NCBI RefSeq assembly: GCF_000380005.1
Contig: NZ_KB904188.1
Coordinates: 434,001-498,000 of the forward strand
Length of the DNA: 64,000 nt
Reading direction: 5' to 3'
DNA from: Streptococcus didelphis DSM 15616
Lineage (GTDB): Bacteria; Bacillota; Bacilli; Lactobacillales; Streptococcaceae
Part shown: positions 29,261 through 41,359 of the stretch, piece by piece
Layout of the letters: each line of letters begins with the position of its first letter
Position numbering within the stretch: position 1 is the stretch's first letter
Program-made: the position numbers and the translations under genes
The notes under the pieces: model-generated
What the model saw: only the letters and a program-made list of their open reading frames with translations
Databases searched by the model: none
Told to the model about the DNA's origin: nothing

Positions 29261-30520
29261 ATGATTTTTGATAAAGATAACTACCAAGAATTTGATAAAG
29301 AACTTTGGGATGCTATTCATGCCGAAGAAAAAAGACAAGAAGAAACCATTGAATTAATTGCTTCGGAAAACCTTGTTTCAAAAGCTGTAATGAAAGCTCA
29401 AGGAAGCGTTTTGACTAATAAATATGCTGAAGGCTATCCTAGTAAACGTTATTATGGTGGTACTGAATGTGTTGACGTGGTTGAAAACTTAGCTATTGAA
29501 CGAGCTAAGGAGCTTTTTGGCGCTAAGTTTGCCAATGTTCAGGCTCACTCAGGTAGTCAGGCCAATGCTGCAGCATATATGGCGCTTATAGAGCCTGGTG
29601 ATACTGTCTTGGGAATGGACCTTTCTGCGGGCGGACATTTAACCCATGGATCAGCTGTCAATTTTTCAGGGAAAACCTATCATTTTGTAGGTTACACAGT
29701 TGATAAAGATACAGAAATGCTAGATTATGATGCTATTTTGGTACAGGCTAAAGAAGTTCAACCCAAATTAATTGTGGCGGGAGCTTCAGCTTATTCTCGC
29801 TTCATTGATTTTAAAAAATTTCGAGAGATAGCTGATCAAGTTGGAGCTTATCTCATGGTAGATATGGCTCATATTGCAGGTCTAGTAGCAGCTGGATTAC
29901 ATCCTAATCCACTTCCTTATGCAGATATAACAACCTCTACGACCCATAAAACTTTGAGAGGACCTCGTGGTGGACTTATCCTAACGAACAATGAGGACCT
30001 TGCTAAAAAAATAAATTCAGCAATCTTTCCTGGTTTACAAGGGGGTCCTTTAGAGCATGTTATTGCTGCTAAAGCTGTTTCCTTCAAAGAAGCCCTTGAC
30101 CCAGCCTTTAAGGAATATTGTCAAAATGTTATTGCTAACACAGCTGCAATGGCAGAAATTTTTAGGGAAGACAAGCATTTCCGTCTTATTTCAGGTGGCA
30201 GTGATAATCACCTTTTTCTTATTGATGTAAGAGGGGCAGTTGAAAATGGTAAGCTAGCGCAAAATCTACTTGACAGTGTTAATATTACTTTAAATAAAAA
30301 TGCAATTCCTTTTGAGACCTTATCCCCTTTTAAAACGTCTGGAATTAGGATTGGCTGCGCAGCTATTACTAGTCGTGGAATGGGTGTAGCAGAAAGTAAA
30401 CAGATTGCAAAATTGATTATCAAAGCTCTGCTTAACCATAATAATCACACTATTTTAGACCAGGTAAGGCAAGAAGTAGAAAGTCTTACAAGTCAATTTC
30501 CTTTATATGAGAAGCTATAA
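29261..30520 (+). CDS. glyA: Serine hydroxymethyltransferase
   Basis: A 419-residue PLP enzyme interconverting serine and glycine and charging tetrahydrofolate with one-carbon units. PLP Lys230 lies in [14 protein letters not shown]. Other landmarks are [25 protein letters not shown] and [14 protein letters not shown]. Start ATG 29261 follows TAGGAG. Only two bases separate it from the next gene. Confidence 0.96.
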   Translation: MIFDKDNYQEFDKELWDAIHAEEKRQEETIELIASENLVSKAVMKAQGSVLTNKYAEGYPSKRYYGGTECVDVVENLAIERAKELFGAKFANVQAHSGSQANAAAYMALIEPGDTVLGMDLSAGGHLTHGSAVNFSGKTYHFVGYTVDKDTEMLDYDAILVQAKEVQPKLIVAGASAYSRFIDFKKFREIADQVGAYLMVDMAHIAGLVAAGLHPNPLPYADITTSTTHKTLRGPRGGLILTNNEDLAKKINSAIFPGLQGGPLEHVIAAKAVSFKEALDPAFKEYCQNVIANTAAMAEIFREDKHFRLISGGSDNHLFLIDVRGAVENGKLAQNLLDSVNITLNKNAIPFETLSPFKTSGIRIGCAAITSRGMGVAESKQIAKLIIKALLNHNNHTILDQVRQEVESLTSQFPLYEKL

Positions 30521-30522
30521 AC

Positions 30523-31500
30523 ATGTTAGATATTTATATTAGAAAAATTTTTATTCACCAGTTTTCGCCAAATGATACAGACTTGTTTTTATCAGATACT
30601 GAAATTACGGTAACTCCTAGAATTGATGAGTATTTTCGTAAAAAGTTAGCAAAGGTTTTTTCGGATGACGCAAAACGTGGTCACTTTGATTCTGAGAATG
30701 TCTTCTTTAACCTTATTTCAGATGACTTGTTAGTATCTAGTAAAAGGATTGCTAAACTTTGGAAAGAAGAATTTCTTATTTCTGAGGATCAAAAAACAAA
30801 TGATCTGGTTTTTATACAATTTGATAAGGAAGGACAGTCTTATTTTGCCTTTCTTCGAATTACTTTAAAAGAAAGCTTAACTCACCTTGCAGAAAATAGT
30901 GAACAGCCATTAAGTATCACACAAAATAACCTGCCTAGCCCTTCTCAGGCTCCAGATGAGGCCCTTGTTATTAATTTACAGGCCCACAATTATTATTTAA
31001 TTGAAAAGCGTGTTAAACATAATGGGAGTTTTGAAAATTATTTTTCAGAAAATCTTTTGAAGGTTAAACCAGAGCAATCCGTGAAAAAATCAATTAAAAC
31101 TATAGAACAAACTGCTCAGAAAATTGCAGAAAACTTCAATAAGGATGACTTTAATTTCCAGTCAAAAATGAAGTCTGCTATTTTTAAAAATTTAGATGAA
31201 GAGGCAGAATTATCTCCAGAGCAATTAGCTGATCAACTCTTTGATGATAATTTAACAGCCCGTCTAACCTTTGTGGATCAGGTTAAAGAATCGATTCCAG
31301 AACCAATCAAAATAAATGACATTGACCATTCTAGGCAAATGAAAAAATTTGAAAGTCAAAAGCTCTCACTCTCTAATGGAATAGAATTAACTGTTCCAAA
31401 TGCTATCTATCAAGATGCAGAGTCTGTAGAGTTTATTATGAATGATGATGGAACCTATTCTATTTTGATAAAAAATATTGAGGATATTAAGAATAAATAA
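30523..31500 (+). CDS. Nucleoid-associated protein, NdpA/YejK family
   Basis: A 325-residue soluble acidic protein matching the NdpA family, whose E. coli member YejK co-purifies with the nucleoid. Landmarks: the N-terminal IRKIFIHQFSPNDTDLFLSD and the central LVINLQAHNYYLIEKRVKHNG. The role in Firmicutes is largely unknown. ATG 30523 comes two bases after the glyA stop, and its own TAA directly abuts the ATG of the next gene, so it belongs to the glyA transcript. Confidence 0.8.
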   Translation: MLDIYIRKIFIHQFSPNDTDLFLSDTEITVTPRIDEYFRKKLAKVFSDDAKRGHFDSENVFFNLISDDLLVSSKRIAKLWKEEFLISEDQKTNDLVFIQFDKEGQSYFAFLRITLKESLTHLAENSEQPLSITQNNLPSPSQAPDEALVINLQAHNYYLIEKRVKHNGSFENYFSENLLKVKPEQSVKKSIKTIEQTAQKIAENFNKDDFNFQSKMKSAIFKNLDEEAELSPEQLADQLFDDNLTARLTFVDQVKESIPEPIKINDIDHSRQMKKFESQKLSLSNGIELTVPNAIYQDAESVEFIMNDDGTYSILIKNIEDIKNK

Positions 31501-32106
31501 ATGTTTAAATTCATAAAACGTGTAGTCTTTTTAGTTTTCTTTATCTTTTGTGTTTATCAAGCCTATATCACTTATAAGAATGTTAAAAATGTCATGCACT
31601 ATCAACCGCTTGTTGCAAAAATACTCGCTAAAAATGACACAAAGGCAAATGAGAACTTAGTATTGGCTATGATTTACACAGAAACTAAGGGTGGAGAAGT
31701 GGATGTTATGCAATCAAGTGAAAGTAGCAGTGGCTCAACCAATACCATCACTGACAGTAAATCGAGTATTGAACATGGTGTCAAGTTATTATCAGATAAT
31801 CTTATCTTAGCTGAAAAAGCTGGAGTTGATTCTTGGACAGCCGTTCAAGCCTATAATTTTGGAACAGCCTATATTGATTTTGTTGCTAAAAATGGTGGTG
31901 AAAATTCCATTGATTTAGCAAGCCAGTATTCTAAAACAGTCGTTGCCCCTAGTTTAGGAAATAAAGATGGTCAAAGTTATTTTTATTATCATCCTCTGGC
32001 TCTTATATCAGGTGGTAAGCTATATAAAAATGGAGGAAACATTTATTATTCAAGACAAGTTCACTTTAATCTTTACCTAATAGAGTTATTATCTTTCTTT
32101 ATGTAA
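31501..32106 (+). CDS. Lysozyme-like protein (pneumococcal vaccine antigen A type)
   Basis: A 201-residue protein with an N-terminal membrane anchor (residues 5-22) and an extracellular lysozyme-like domain: [13 protein letters not shown] with the likely catalytic Glu61, [20 protein letters not shown], and [10 protein letters not shown]. It matches PvaA-type cell-wall hydrolases of streptococci, which may trim peptidoglycan. It starts immediately after the NdpA stop and is followed by a terminator, ending the operon. Confidence 0.85.
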   Translation: MFKFIKRVVFLVFFIFCVYQAYITYKNVKNVMHYQPLVAKILAKNDTKANENLVLAMIYTETKGGEVDVMQSSESSSGSTNTITDSKSSIEHGVKLLSDNLILAEKAGVDSWTAVQAYNFGTAYIDFVAKNGGENSIDLASQYSKTVVAPSLGNKDGQSYFYYHPLALISGGKLYKNGGNIYYSRQVHFNLYLIELLSFFM

Positions 32107-32122
32107 TTTTTTCATTTTTAAG

Positions 32123-32151
32123 AATATCTGTTCTCGAACAGGTATTTTTTT
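32123..32151 (+). terminator. Terminator of the prfA-glyA-pvaA region
   Basis: AATATCTGTT (32123-32132), loop CTCG, AACAGGTATT (32137-32146), then T-run. Confidence 0.85.
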
Positions 32152-32172
32152 ACAGAAGAAATAGTTAGTTAT

Positions 32173-32361
32173 TTCACTAATTCTAGTGAAAAAGCACTTT
32201 TGAAGTTTGTGTAATCACAAACGAATTATAGGCTTGTACAAAGAAACGCTTTATTTTAAAGAAAGAAAGAGGCTAATTTTATTAGAAATCCAACACAAAA
32301 GTGAAAAAAATAACGAAGTTTGAGCAAAAAGTTTTGAGAGAAAATTAGGCTGTGCTATAAT
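32173..32361 (+). promoter_or_regulatory. nox promoter region with two inverted repeats
   Basis: Promoter: TTGAGA (32334-32339), 16-nt spacer, extended -10 TGCTATAAT with TATAAT at 32356-32361. About 130-160 nt upstream lie two palindromes: TTCACTA-ATTC-TAGTGAA (32173-32190) and GTTTGTG-TAAT-CACAAAC (32205-32222). The second resembles a Rex site (TTGTG/CACAA) but with a shorter spacer than the consensus. Binding proteins are not known. Confidence 0.6.
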
Positions 32362-32404
32362 AAAACTCTAAACTTAAATATTGTGAAAAGAGGAACAAAT
32401 ATAT

Positions 32405-33772
32405 ATGAGTAAAATTGTTGTTGTGGGGACTAACCACGCAGGTACAGCAGCTATCAAAACAATGTTAAGCAAGTACGGAGAAGAAAATAAGATTGTGACA
32501 TTTGATCAAAACTCAAATATTTCATTTTTAGGCTGTGGTATGGCCTTATGGATTGGTGAACAAATCGATGGCCCAGATGGCTTGTTCTACTCAGATAAAG
32601 AGCAGTTAGAATCAATGGGTGCAAAAGTTTACATGAACTCACCAGTTCTTAATATTGACTATGATAAAAAAGAAGTAACTGCCTTGGTAGAAGGTAAAGA
32701 ACATGTTGAATCTTATGACAAATTGATTTTAGCAACGGGTTCTCAGCCAATTATTCCACCAATCAAAGGTGTTAAAATCCAAGAAGGTTCTCGCGAATTT
32801 AAAGCTACTTTAGAAAACCTACAGTTTGTTAAACTTTATCAAAATTCTGAAGAAGTTATTAAAAAACTTGAAAAACCAGGGATCAATAAGGTAGCAGTCG
32901 TTGGTGCTGGCTACATTGGTGTTGAGTTAGCAGAAGCTTTCCAACGTAAAGGTAAAGAAGTAGTTTTAGTAGATATTGCTGAAACATCACTTGGTGGTTA
33001 CTATGATCGTGACTTTACAGATGCTATGAACAAAAATCTAGAAGATCATGGTATTACTTTAGCCTTCGGACAAACTGTACAAGCAGTTGAAGGAAATGGA
33101 AAAGTTGAACGTCTTATCACAGATAAAGATAGTTTTGATGTTGATATGGTTATCTTAGCAGTTGGTTTCCGTCCAAATACAGGCCTAGGTCAAGGAAAAC
33201 TTGAAACATTCCGTAACGGTGCTTGGGTAGTAGATAAAAAACAAGAAACTAGCATGAAAGATGTTTTTGCTATTGGTGATTGTGCAACTATTTATGATAA
33301 TTCACGCCAAGAAACTAACTATATTGCCCTAGCTTCTAATGCTGTTCGTACTGGTATTGTTGCTGCTCACAATGCCTGTGGAAATGAACTTGAAGGAGTT
33401 GGTGTTCAAGGTTCAAATGGTATTTCTATTTATGGTTTGAATATGGTGTCAACTGGTTTAACTTTAGAAAAAGCAAAACAAGCAGGCTACAATGCTGTTG
33501 AAACTGGCTTTAATGACTTACAAAAACCTGAATTTATCAAACATGATAACCATGAAGTTGCTATTAAAATTGTTTATGATAAAGATAGCCGAATTATCCT
33601 TGGAGCTCAAATGATGTCACATGAAGATATTTCAATGGGTATTCATATGTTCTCACTTGCTATTCAAAAACAAGTAACCATTGAAGAGTTAGCCTTAACA
33701 GATATCCTCTTCTTGCCACACTTTAACAAGCCATATAACTATATTACAATGGCAGCACTTGGTGCAAAATAA
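32405..33772 (+). CDS. nox: NADH oxidase (H2O-forming)
   Basis: A 455-residue flavoenzyme of the CoA-disulfide-reductase family, reducing O2 to water with NADH. Redox-active Cys44 is in [12 protein letters not shown], with His10 nearby. The FAD site is at the N-terminus ([10 protein letters not shown]) and the NADH site is [15 protein letters not shown]. Strong codon bias and a strong promoter indicate high expression. It regenerates NAD+ under air and lies next to ldh. Single gene. Confidence 0.95.
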   Translation: MSKIVVVGTNHAGTAAIKTMLSKYGEENKIVTFDQNSNISFLGCGMALWIGEQIDGPDGLFYSDKEQLESMGAKVYMNSPVLNIDYDKKEVTALVEGKEHVESYDKLILATGSQPIIPPIKGVKIQEGSREFKATLENLQFVKLYQNSEEVIKKLEKPGINKVAVVGAGYIGVELAEAFQRKGKEVVLVDIAETSLGGYYDRDFTDAMNKNLEDHGITLAFGQTVQAVEGNGKVERLITDKDSFDVDMVILAVGFRPNTGLGQGKLETFRNGAWVVDKKQETSMKDVFAIGDCATIYDNSRQETNYIALASNAVRTGIVAAHNACGNELEGVGVQGSNGISIYGLNMVSTGLTLEKAKQAGYNAVETGFNDLQKPEFIKHDNHEVAIKIVYDKDSRIILGAQMMSHEDISMGIHMFSLAIQKQVTIEELALTDILFLPHFNKPYNYITMAALGAK

Positions 33773-33781
33773 TAATACTAA

Positions 33782-33819
33782 AAAAAGAGATATAGAACAT
33801 TACTTCTATATCCCTTTTT
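33782..33819 (+). terminator. Terminator of nox
   Basis: AAAAAGAGATATAGAA pairs with TTCTATATCCCTTTTT around a short loop, ending in T. Confidence 0.8.
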
Positions 33820-33845
33820 CTAATAATAATCAGGTTAAATAATAA

Positions 33846-33905
33846 AAAACTCTAATATTAATCCTAAATAAGTTTTATTTAAGGTTAGTATGTTAGAGTT
33901 TTTTA
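33846..33905. terminator. Long hairpin terminator between nox and ldh
   Basis: AAAACTCTAATATTAATCC pairs imperfectly with GGTTAGTATGTTAGAGTTTT, giving an extended stem with A/T runs on both sides. It mainly serves ldh on the minus strand. Confidence 0.75.
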
Positions 33906-33909
33906 AGAC

Positions 33910-34938
<1,029 letters not shown>

Positions 34939-34941
34939 CTA

Positions 34942-35046
34942 ATTTTAGCATTTTGAAAATAGTTTGTCACTTAAATTCACAAATTAGTGAAAATAGTTTT
35001 CTGATATCGCTTCCAATTGGTAAAAATAAGGATTTTATGTTATAAT
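34942..35046. promoter_or_regulatory. Divergent ldh / gyrA promoters with operator-like repeats
   Basis: The ldh promoter on the minus strand is GTGACA (34965-34970), 17-nt spacer, TAAAAT (34942-34947). Just upstream is an inverted repeat TTCAC-AAATTA-GTGAA (34976-34991), and AAAATAGTTT occurs twice (34956-34965, 34990-34999). The gyrA promoter is TTGGTA (35017-35022), 18 nt, TATAAT (35041-35046). TGATATCGCTTCCA (35002-35015) matches 12 of 14 positions of a CcpA cre site. Confidence 0.65.
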
Positions 35047-35083
35047 AACCATGAGTTTTGACTAGAAAAGGAGCATTCCTTAA

Positions 35084-37573
35084 ATGCAAGATAGAAATTT
35101 AATAGACGTTAATCTGGCCAGTGAAATGAAGACTAGTTTTATTGACTATGCCATGAGTGTTATAGTTGCTAGAGCATTGCCAGATGTACGTGATGGTTTA
35201 AAACCGGTTCACCGTCGTATTCTCTATGGAATGAATGAACTAGGTGTTACCCCTGATAAACCTCATAAAAAATCAGCCCGTATTACCGGGGATGTTATGG
35301 GTAAGTACCATCCACATGGAGATTCATCTATTTATGAAGCCATGGTAAGGATGGCCCAATGGTGGTCATATCGTCATATGCTAGTTGATGGACATGGTAA
35401 CTTTGGCTCTATGGATGGCGATGGAGCTGCGGCTCAACGTTATACTGAAGCTCGCATGAGTAAGATTGCCTTAGAACTCTTAAAAGATATTAATAAAAAT
35501 ACTGTTGACTTTCAAGATAACTATGATGGAAGTGAGCGTGAACCCCTTGTTTTACCAGCTCGTTTTCCTAATCTTTTAGTAAATGGAGCTACTGGAATTG
35601 CTGTCGGTATGGCAACTAACATTCCTCCCCATAACTTGGGTGAATCAATTGATGCCGTTAAAATGGTAATGACCAATCCCGACTGTACAACAAAAGACTT
35701 AATGGAGGTTATTCCTGGACCAGATTTTCCTACTGGAGCTATGGTTATGGGAAGATCTGGTATCCACAGAGCTTATGAAACTGGTCGTGGATCAATTGTA
35801 CTACGCTCTCGTACTGAAATTGAAACCTCTAAAACAGGACGTGAACGCATTGTTGTTACAGAATTCCCATATGGTGTTAATAAAACCAAGGTCCATGAAC
35901 ATATTGTAAAATTAGCTCAAGAAAAACGTATTGAAGGTATTACAGCAGTTCGTGACGAGTCTAACCGTGAAGGGGTTCGATTTGTTATTGAAGTGAAACG
36001 AGATGCATCTGCGAATGTCATCTTAAATAATCTCTTTAAGCTAACAAGTCTCCAGACTAATTTCAGCTTTAATATGTTGGCTATTGAAAATGGTGTCCCT
36101 AAAGTTTTAAACTTGAGACAGATTATTGATAATTACATTAGTCATCAAAAAGAGGTAATCACTCGTCGTACACAGTTTGACAAAGACAAGGCAGAAGCAA
36201 GAGCCCACATTTTACAAGGCTTGTTGATTGCATTAGATCATCTGGATGAAGTTATTTCAATTATTCGAAACAGTCAAACCGATGTAATTGCGCAGGCAGA
36301 ATTAACAAGTAGGTTTGATTTATCAGATCGTCAAAGTCAGGCTATTTTAGATATGCGTTTACGTCGCTTGACCGGTTTGGAAAGGGATAAGATACAGTCA
36401 GAGTATGATGATTTACTTGCCCTTATTGCTGATTTAACTGATATATTAGCTAAGCCTGAGCGTGTTCAAGCCATTATTATTGAAGAGATGGATGAGATTA
36501 AACGTAAATATGCAGATCCTCGTCGGACAGAATTAATGGTGGGGGAAGTCCTTTCCCTTGAAGATGAAGATTTAATTGAAGTAGAAGATGTTCTCATTAC
36601 CCTATCAAATAATGGTTACATCAAACGTTTGGCTCAGGACGAATTTAGAGCTCAAAAACGTGGTGGTAGAGGTGTCCAAGGAACAGGAGTCAATGATGAT
36701 GATTTTGTTAAAGAACTCGTCTCAACAAGTACTCATGATACCTTATTGTTCTTTACAAACAAGGGAAGAGTTTATCGCTTAAAAGCTTATGAAATTCCTG
36801 AGTATGGTAGATCTGCAAAAGGATTACCAATTGTCAATCTTTTAAAACTCGATGAAGGTGAGACTATTCAGACTACAATTAAGGCAAGAAAAGAAGATAT
36901 TACCGATAAATATTTCTTCTTTACCACACGAAAAGGCCTAGTTAAACGTACGGGTTCAGCTGAATTTAGTCATATCAGACAAAATGGTTTACGTGCTCTT
37001 AATTTAAAAGATGGGGATGAGTTAATTAATGTTCTTCTAACTGATGGTAATGAAGATATTATTATTGGAACCCAATCGGGATATTCTGTAAGGTTTAAGG
37101 AAAGTACCGTTCGTAATATGGGACGTTCTGCTACAGGTGTCAAAGGTGTGACCTTACGTGACAATGACATGGTAATTGGAGCATCCAGAATAAAAGATGA
37201 TCAAGAAGTATTAGTTATTACGGAAAATGGCTATGGGAAACGAACTTCAGCAAGCGAGTACCCTACTAAGGGACGTGGTGGTAAAGGGATTAAAACTGCC
37301 AATATTACTGCTAAAAATGGACAGTTGGCTGGACTTGTAACAGTATCTGGTCACGAAGACATTATGATTATTACTGATAAAGGTGTGATTATCCGTACAA
37401 ATATTGCTAATGTTTCTCAAACAGGAAGAGCAACTTTAGGTGTTAAAATAATGCGCTTAGATCAAAACTCTAAGCTTGTAACCTTTGCTTTAGTTGATCC
37501 TGAAGCTATAGAAAATTTAGAAAACAAAGAAAGCCTTAGTGCAGAAGATGAAAATAATATAAATGAGGTATAA
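35084..37573 (+). CDS. gyrA: DNA gyrase subunit A
   Basis: An 829-residue type II topoisomerase subunit. Catalytic Tyr120 in [11 protein letters not shown]. The quinolone-resistance region keeps Ser81 and Glu85 ([10 protein letters not shown]), the drug-sensitive form. The C-terminal beta-pinwheel contains the GyrA box ([10 protein letters not shown]), which distinguishes it from ParC. ATG 35084 follows AAAGGAG. srtA begins four bases after its stop. Confidence 0.97.
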   Translation: MQDRNLIDVNLASEMKTSFIDYAMSVIVARALPDVRDGLKPVHRRILYGMNELGVTPDKPHKKSARITGDVMGKYHPHGDSSIYEAMVRMAQWWSYRHMLVDGHGNFGSMDGDGAAAQRYTEARMSKIALELLKDINKNTVDFQDNYDGSEREPLVLPARFPNLLVNGATGIAVGMATNIPPHNLGESIDAVKMVMTNPDCTTKDLMEVIPGPDFPTGAMVMGRSGIHRAYETGRGSIVLRSRTEIETSKTGRERIVVTEFPYGVNKTKVHEHIVKLAQEKRIEGITAVRDESNREGVRFVIEVKRDASANVILNNLFKLTSLQTNFSFNMLAIENGVPKVLNLRQIIDNYISHQKEVITRRTQFDKDKAEARAHILQGLLIALDHLDEVISIIRNSQTDVIAQAELTSRFDLSDRQSQAILDMRLRRLTGLERDKIQSEYDDLLALIADLTDILAKPERVQAIIIEEMDEIKRKYADPRRTELMVGEVLSLEDEDLIEVEDVLITLSNNGYIKRLAQDEFRAQKRGGRGVQGTGVNDDDFVKELVSTSTHDTLLFFTNKGRVYRLKAYEIPEYGRSAKGLPIVNLLKLDEGETIQTTIKARKEDITDKYFFFTTRKGLVKRTGSAEFSHIRQNGLRALNLKDGDELINVLLTDGNEDIIIGTQSGYSVRFKESTVRNMGRSATGVKGVTLRDNDMVIGASRIKDDQEVLVITENGYGKRTSASEYPTKGRGGKGIKTANITAKNGQLAGLVTVSGHEDIMIITDKGVIIRTNIANVSQTGRATLGVKIMRLDQNSKLVTFALVDPEAIENLENKESLSAEDENNINEV

Positions 37574-37577
37574 TTAA

Positions 37578-38333
37578 TTGTCCAGAAGAAGAAGAGTTAA
37601 ACAGAAAAAAAGTTTTCTGTCTAGACTGAGACCACTTTTAGTTGTCATTTTATTTCTAATAGGTTTAGGCTTACTTTTTAATAAACCTATTAGAAATACT
37701 GTAATTGCTTGGAATTCTAATAAATATCAAGTTACCAAAATTAGTAAAGAAACTATTGAAAAAAATAAGGAAGCTAAAGGCACCTTCGATTTTGCTTCAG
37801 TTCAGTCAGTTAGTACAGATTCCGTTATTAATGCCCAAATGGCATCACAGCAACTTCCTGTTATTGGTGGCATAGCGATACCGGATATCGGGATTAACTT
37901 GCCTATATTTAAAGGTTTGGGTAATGTTGAGTTGATGTATGGAGCTGGTACCATGAAAGAAAATCAGGTAATGGGTGGAGATAATAATTATGCTCTAGCA
38001 AGTCATCATATTTTTGGCTTAGCTGGATCTTCTAAAATGCTATTTTCTCCTTTAGAAAAAGCTCAAAAAGGTATGCCTATCTATTTAACTGACAAGGAAA
38101 AGATTTTCCGTTATGATGTTACTAGTGTTGAAAGTGTCCTTCCTGAACGTGTTGATGTTATTAATGATACACCAGGCCAAAAGGAAATTACCTTAGTTAC
38201 TTGTACTGATTTAGAAGCTACAGAGAGAATTATCGTAAAAGGTGTTTTAAAAGAAGAAATAGATTTTAAGACCGCTCCCAAATCAATCCTGAAAGCTTTT
38301 GAATATTCTTATAACCAAGTAGCTCTTGAATAA
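37578..38333 (+). CDS. srtA: Class A sortase
   Basis: A 251-residue transpeptidase that anchors LPXTG surface proteins to peptidoglycan. A basic N-terminus (MSRRRRVKQKK), one membrane helix at about 18-34, then the sortase barrel with His in ASHHIFG (143/144), catalytic Cys209 in TLVTCTD and Arg217 in ERIIVKG. The start is TTG 37578, four bases after gyrA and with only a weak GAGGT, so translation may be coupled. The gyrA-srtA order is standard for streptococci. Confidence 0.95.
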   Translation: MSRRRRVKQKKSFLSRLRPLLVVILFLIGLGLLFNKPIRNTVIAWNSNKYQVTKISKETIEKNKEAKGTFDFASVQSVSTDSVINAQMASQQLPVIGGIAIPDIGINLPIFKGLGNVELMYGAGTMKENQVMGGDNNYALASHHIFGLAGSSKMLFSPLEKAQKGMPIYLTDKEKIFRYDVTSVESVLPERVDVINDTPGQKEITLVTCTDLEATERIIVKGVLKEEIDFKTAPKSILKAFEYSYNQVALE

Positions 38334-38335
38334 AT

Positions 38336-38360
38336 AAAAACAGGCTAAGTCCTGTTTTTC
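38336..38360 (+). terminator. Terminator of gyrA-srtA
   Basis: AAAAACAGG (38336-38344), loop CTAAGT, CCTGTTTTT (38351-38359). Confidence 0.88.
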
Positions 38361-38384
38361 TATTTTTTATTTAAAGGAGAAAAA

Positions 38385-38798
38385 ATGAAATTAAATGCAA
38401 TCCACCATGTGGCTATTATTGTCTCTGATTATGACCTTTCCAAGGATTTCTATGTTAATAAATTAGGATTTGATATTATCAGAGAAAACCATAGACCAGA
38501 ACGACATGATTATAAGCTTGATTTAAAATGTGGTACAATAGAATTAGAAATTTTTGGAAATTCTAAAAAAGATCCCCAATATGTTCAACCTCCTAAACGA
38601 GTTGGCAAACCAGAATATGACCGTGAGGCATGTGGTTTGCGACATCTTGCTTTTTATGTTGAAAATATTGAAGAATATATAGCTGACTTAAAAAGTATGA
38701 ATATTCCAGTAGAGCCAATGAGAACAGATGATTACACAGGTAAAAAAATGACCTTCTTTTTTGATCCAGATGGTCTTCCTTTGGAATTACATGAGTAA
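38385..38798 (+). CDS. VOC (glyoxalase/dioxygenase superfamily) protein
   Basis: A 137-residue protein with the paired beta-alpha-beta-beta-beta modules of the vicinal oxygen chelate fold. Possible metal ligands are His in NAIHHVAIIV, Glu in GTIELEIF, His in GLRHLAFYV and Glu in GLPLELHE. It resembles small GloA2-like proteins of streptococci. The reaction is not established; methylglyoxal detoxification is one possibility. It has AAAGGAG upstream and stands alone between srtA and DUF554. Confidence 0.85.
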   Translation: MKLNAIHHVAIIVSDYDLSKDFYVNKLGFDIIRENHRPERHDYKLDLKCGTIELEIFGNSKKDPQYVQPPKRVGKPEYDREACGLRHLAFYVENIEEYIADLKSMNIPVEPMRTDDYTGKKMTFFFDPDGLPLELHE

Positions 38799-38839
38799 AA
38801 AGGCTACTTGTTTTTAATGGTTTGGCCTTAATAAAAAAT

Positions 38840-38907
38840 AAAGATAGGCATATGCTGATTCTCCTAGAAGTTTTTCCAACCAGGATGATTAGTATATGCT
38901 TATCTTT
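38840..38907. terminator. Long hairpin between the VOC and DUF554 genes
   Basis: Positions 38840-38860 pair with 38887-38907 in a stem of about 20 bp with three wobble pairs, flanked by A- and T-rich runs. It probably terminates both convergent genes. Confidence 0.7.
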
Positions 38908-38924
38908 TATTGATTTTTATCCCT

Positions 38925-39638
38925 TTAAATATAAGCCAGAACAGCTGCAAACACTAAAGCAGGGAGCATATTAGCCACTCGTATTTTTTTATCCCAGACC
39001 AAATTGATACCTATACAAAAAATAAGAATTGAACCAATTGTAGTAATGTTAGCTAGGGCTGTGACTGTCATAAAAGGTTGGAGTAATTTAGCTAAAATGG
39101 TAATGGCCCCCTGAAGTACAAAGACTGGAATAGCGGAAAATGCAACGCCTTTTCCTAAGGATGAGGTCAAAATCATTACAATAATAAAATCAAGTACACT
39201 TTTTGTAGCAAGGATAGCATAGTTTCCAGAAATACCATCTTGTATGGGACCAATAATAGACATAGCTCCAATGCAGACTGTTAGGGTTGCAGAAACAAAA
39301 CCATTTACAAAGTCAGAATCCTGTTTATTCCCAGTCAGTGATTTTAACCAGTGTCCAAATTTTTCAAACCAAAGCTCGATATTTAGAATTTCCCCGATTA
39401 AAGCCCCTAAGGCAAGACAAGCCACAACTAGCATACTATGGCCACTGGAAAAACCATCTGTAGAAAGTTTTAACATGCCAGTCATAGCACCGGAAATACC
39501 AATAAATAGCACACTAATTCCAGAAGCCATAAGGAGACTATCTTGATGCCTTGGCGTTAAATAATGCCCAAAAATTGAGCCAATAAAACCCGCTAGAACA
39601 ATAGCAGCAGTATCTATAATTGTACCAAAAGCAAACAT
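38925..39638 (-). CDS. DUF554 family membrane protein
   Basis: A 237-residue protein of about seven helices counted from ATG 39638 (MFAFGTIIDTAAIV), which has GGAGG five bases upstream; an in-frame start at 39677 would include that site. The family signature LLMASGISVLFIGISGAM and the glycine-rich CLALGALIGEI are visible. The function is unknown; related proteins are annotated as possible transporters. Single gene. Confidence 0.82.
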   Translation of the reverse strand: MFAFGTIIDTAAIVLAGFIGSIFGHYLTPRHQDSLLMASGISVLFIGISGAMTGMLKLSTDGFSSGHSMLVVACLALGALIGEILNIELWFEKFGHWLKSLTGNKQDSDFVNGFVSATLTVCIGAMSIIGPIQDGISGNYAILATKSVLDFIIVMILTSSLGKGVAFSAIPVFVLQGAITILAKLLQPFMTVTALANITTIGSILIFCIGINLVWDKKIRVANMLPALVFAAVLAYI

Positions 39639-39813
39639 AATAACCTCCATTTGTATCTCTAATCTAATTATACCCATCAGACTCCAACTGTCAACAAAGA
39701 ATAAAAATACAATCTGATTAGAAAAATAGACTTTTCATAATAATGGCAACTGTCATATTAATCAGAAATAAAGAATACTTAGCTTAACTAAAATAATAAG
39801 ATATTAGGTATAG

Positions 39814-39850
39814 TAAAAAACCCTTAGAACTTTAACTTCTAAGGGCTTTT
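39814..39850 (-). terminator. Terminator of dtpT
   Basis: On the plus strand CCCTTAGAA (39821-39829) pairs with TTCTAAGGG (39837-39845); a T-run follows on the minus strand. Confidence 0.82.
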
Positions 39851-39855
39851 CTAGT

Positions 39856-41334
39856 TTATTTAACTCCAACCATGAGTTTATCAATACGGGGAACATATAA
39901 GAAGAGTAGTAAACCAAATGCAATAGTAATGCTACCAACAATACCATAATAGAGCACTTCATTTCCAGATGTATAAAACTTAACAATTTGTGCATTAATA
40001 GCTTGTGCTGAAGCATTACTTAAGAACCAGATGGACATCATTTGTGCTTGAAAGGCTTTTGGTGCTAATTTAGTAGTAACAGATAGACCAATTGGAGAAA
40101 TTAGCATTTCACCAACAATAACGATTGCCCAACTCATAATCAACCACATTGGGCTTACTTTGGCATTCACTCCAAATAATATGCCAGGTAGCATCATCCA
40201 GATAAATGATAAACCTGCAGCAATTAAACCATAAGCAAACTTTTTAGGAGATGAAGGTTGTTTATTTCCTAATTTAGCCCAAATCCATGCAAAAAATGGA
40301 ACATAAAGCATAATGAAAAGAGGATTAATACTTTGGAAATAACTTGATGGGAAATTAATATGGCTACCAAATAAGTTGAAATATAAACGTGTCTGTTCAT
40401 CAGCAAATAGGGCTAAGACTACAGAACCTTGTTCTTCAATTGACCAGAATAAAATTGAGGCAATAAAAAGAGGAATATAGGCCCAAACACGAGAACGCTC
40501 AGTTTGGGTAATTTTCTTACTGGTTAAAATCTTGAAGAAATAATAAATAGGAATAAAGATAGCAATAATAGTGAAAATGTTGATAATACTATTAATTGTA
40601 AGTAACCCTAATAGTTGTAGTAATACTAATAAAATGATAGTAGCAACTGTTCCTAAGGCTACTTTCTTTTTCAAATCTTTTTTTTCAGCATCTGATAGGG
40701 GATCGGTAGGCTTTAAACTTTCTTCCGAAAGATATTTATTTCCATCATGAACGTATTGAAGTAAACCAAGGAACATACCGATTGCAGCTAATGAAAATCC
40801 TAAATGGAAATTAATTTCTTGGCCAAGGTAACCTACTAAATAAGGGGCAACAAAGGCGCCTAGGTTAATCCCAAATACAAAAATACTAAATCCAGCATCA
40901 CGTCTTAAATCTTTTTCATCATAGAGGCCGCCAACCATATCTGAAACATTGGGTTTTAAAAAACCTGTTCCCAGTATAATAAAAGCTATAGATACAAAAA
41001 GTGCTGTTTTACCAAAAGGAGTAGCAAGTGCAATATGACCAATCATAATGAGGATTCCGCCATATAGGACTGATTTTCTACTTCCTAGGATTCTATCACT
41101 AATGAAACCGCCAATTACTGTTGACAAATATACAAGGGAACCATAGATAGCCATGATTGACGCAGCAGTTACCTTGTCAAACCCTAAACCCCCTTGACTG
41201 ACGCTATAATACATATAATAAAGCAGAATAGCTCGCATTCCATAGTATGAGAATCTCTCCCACATCTCAGTGAAAAAGAGTGTTGACAAACCTCGGGGAT
41301 GACCGAAGAAAGTTTTTGTGTTTTTAGTATCCAT
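39856..41334 (-). CDS. dtpT: Proton-dependent di-/tripeptide transporter (POT family)
   Basis: A 492-residue, 14-helix peptide:H+ symporter. It has the ExxERFxYYG motif ([10 protein letters not shown]) in helix 1, [19 protein letters not shown] with the PTR2 signature region, and [13 protein letters not shown], the second signature. It supplies peptides to these amino-acid-requiring bacteria. Start ATG 41334 with AAGGAG. Homologues in Lactococcus are CodY-controlled; here the promoter carries a different inverted repeat (separate entry). Confidence 0.95.
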   Translation of the reverse strand: MDTKNTKTFFGHPRGLSTLFFTEMWERFSYYGMRAILLYYMYYSVSQGGLGFDKVTAASIMAIYGSLVYLSTVIGGFISDRILGSRKSVLYGGILIMIGHIALATPFGKTALFVSIAFIILGTGFLKPNVSDMVGGLYDEKDLRRDAGFSIFVFGINLGAFVAPYLVGYLGQEINFHLGFSLAAIGMFLGLLQYVHDGNKYLSEESLKPTDPLSDAEKKDLKKKVALGTVATIILLVLLQLLGLLTINSIINIFTIIAIFIPIYYFFKILTSKKITQTERSRVWAYIPLFIASILFWSIEEQGSVVLALFADEQTRLYFNLFGSHINFPSSYFQSINPLFIMLYVPFFAWIWAKLGNKQPSSPKKFAYGLIAAGLSFIWMMLPGILFGVNAKVSPMWLIMSWAIVIVGEMLISPIGLSVTTKLAPKAFQAQMMSIWFLSNASAQAINAQIVKFYTSGNEVLYYGIVGSITIAFGLLLFLYVPRIDKLMVGVK

Positions 41335-41359
41335 ATGTCGTAAATCTCCTTAAAATATA

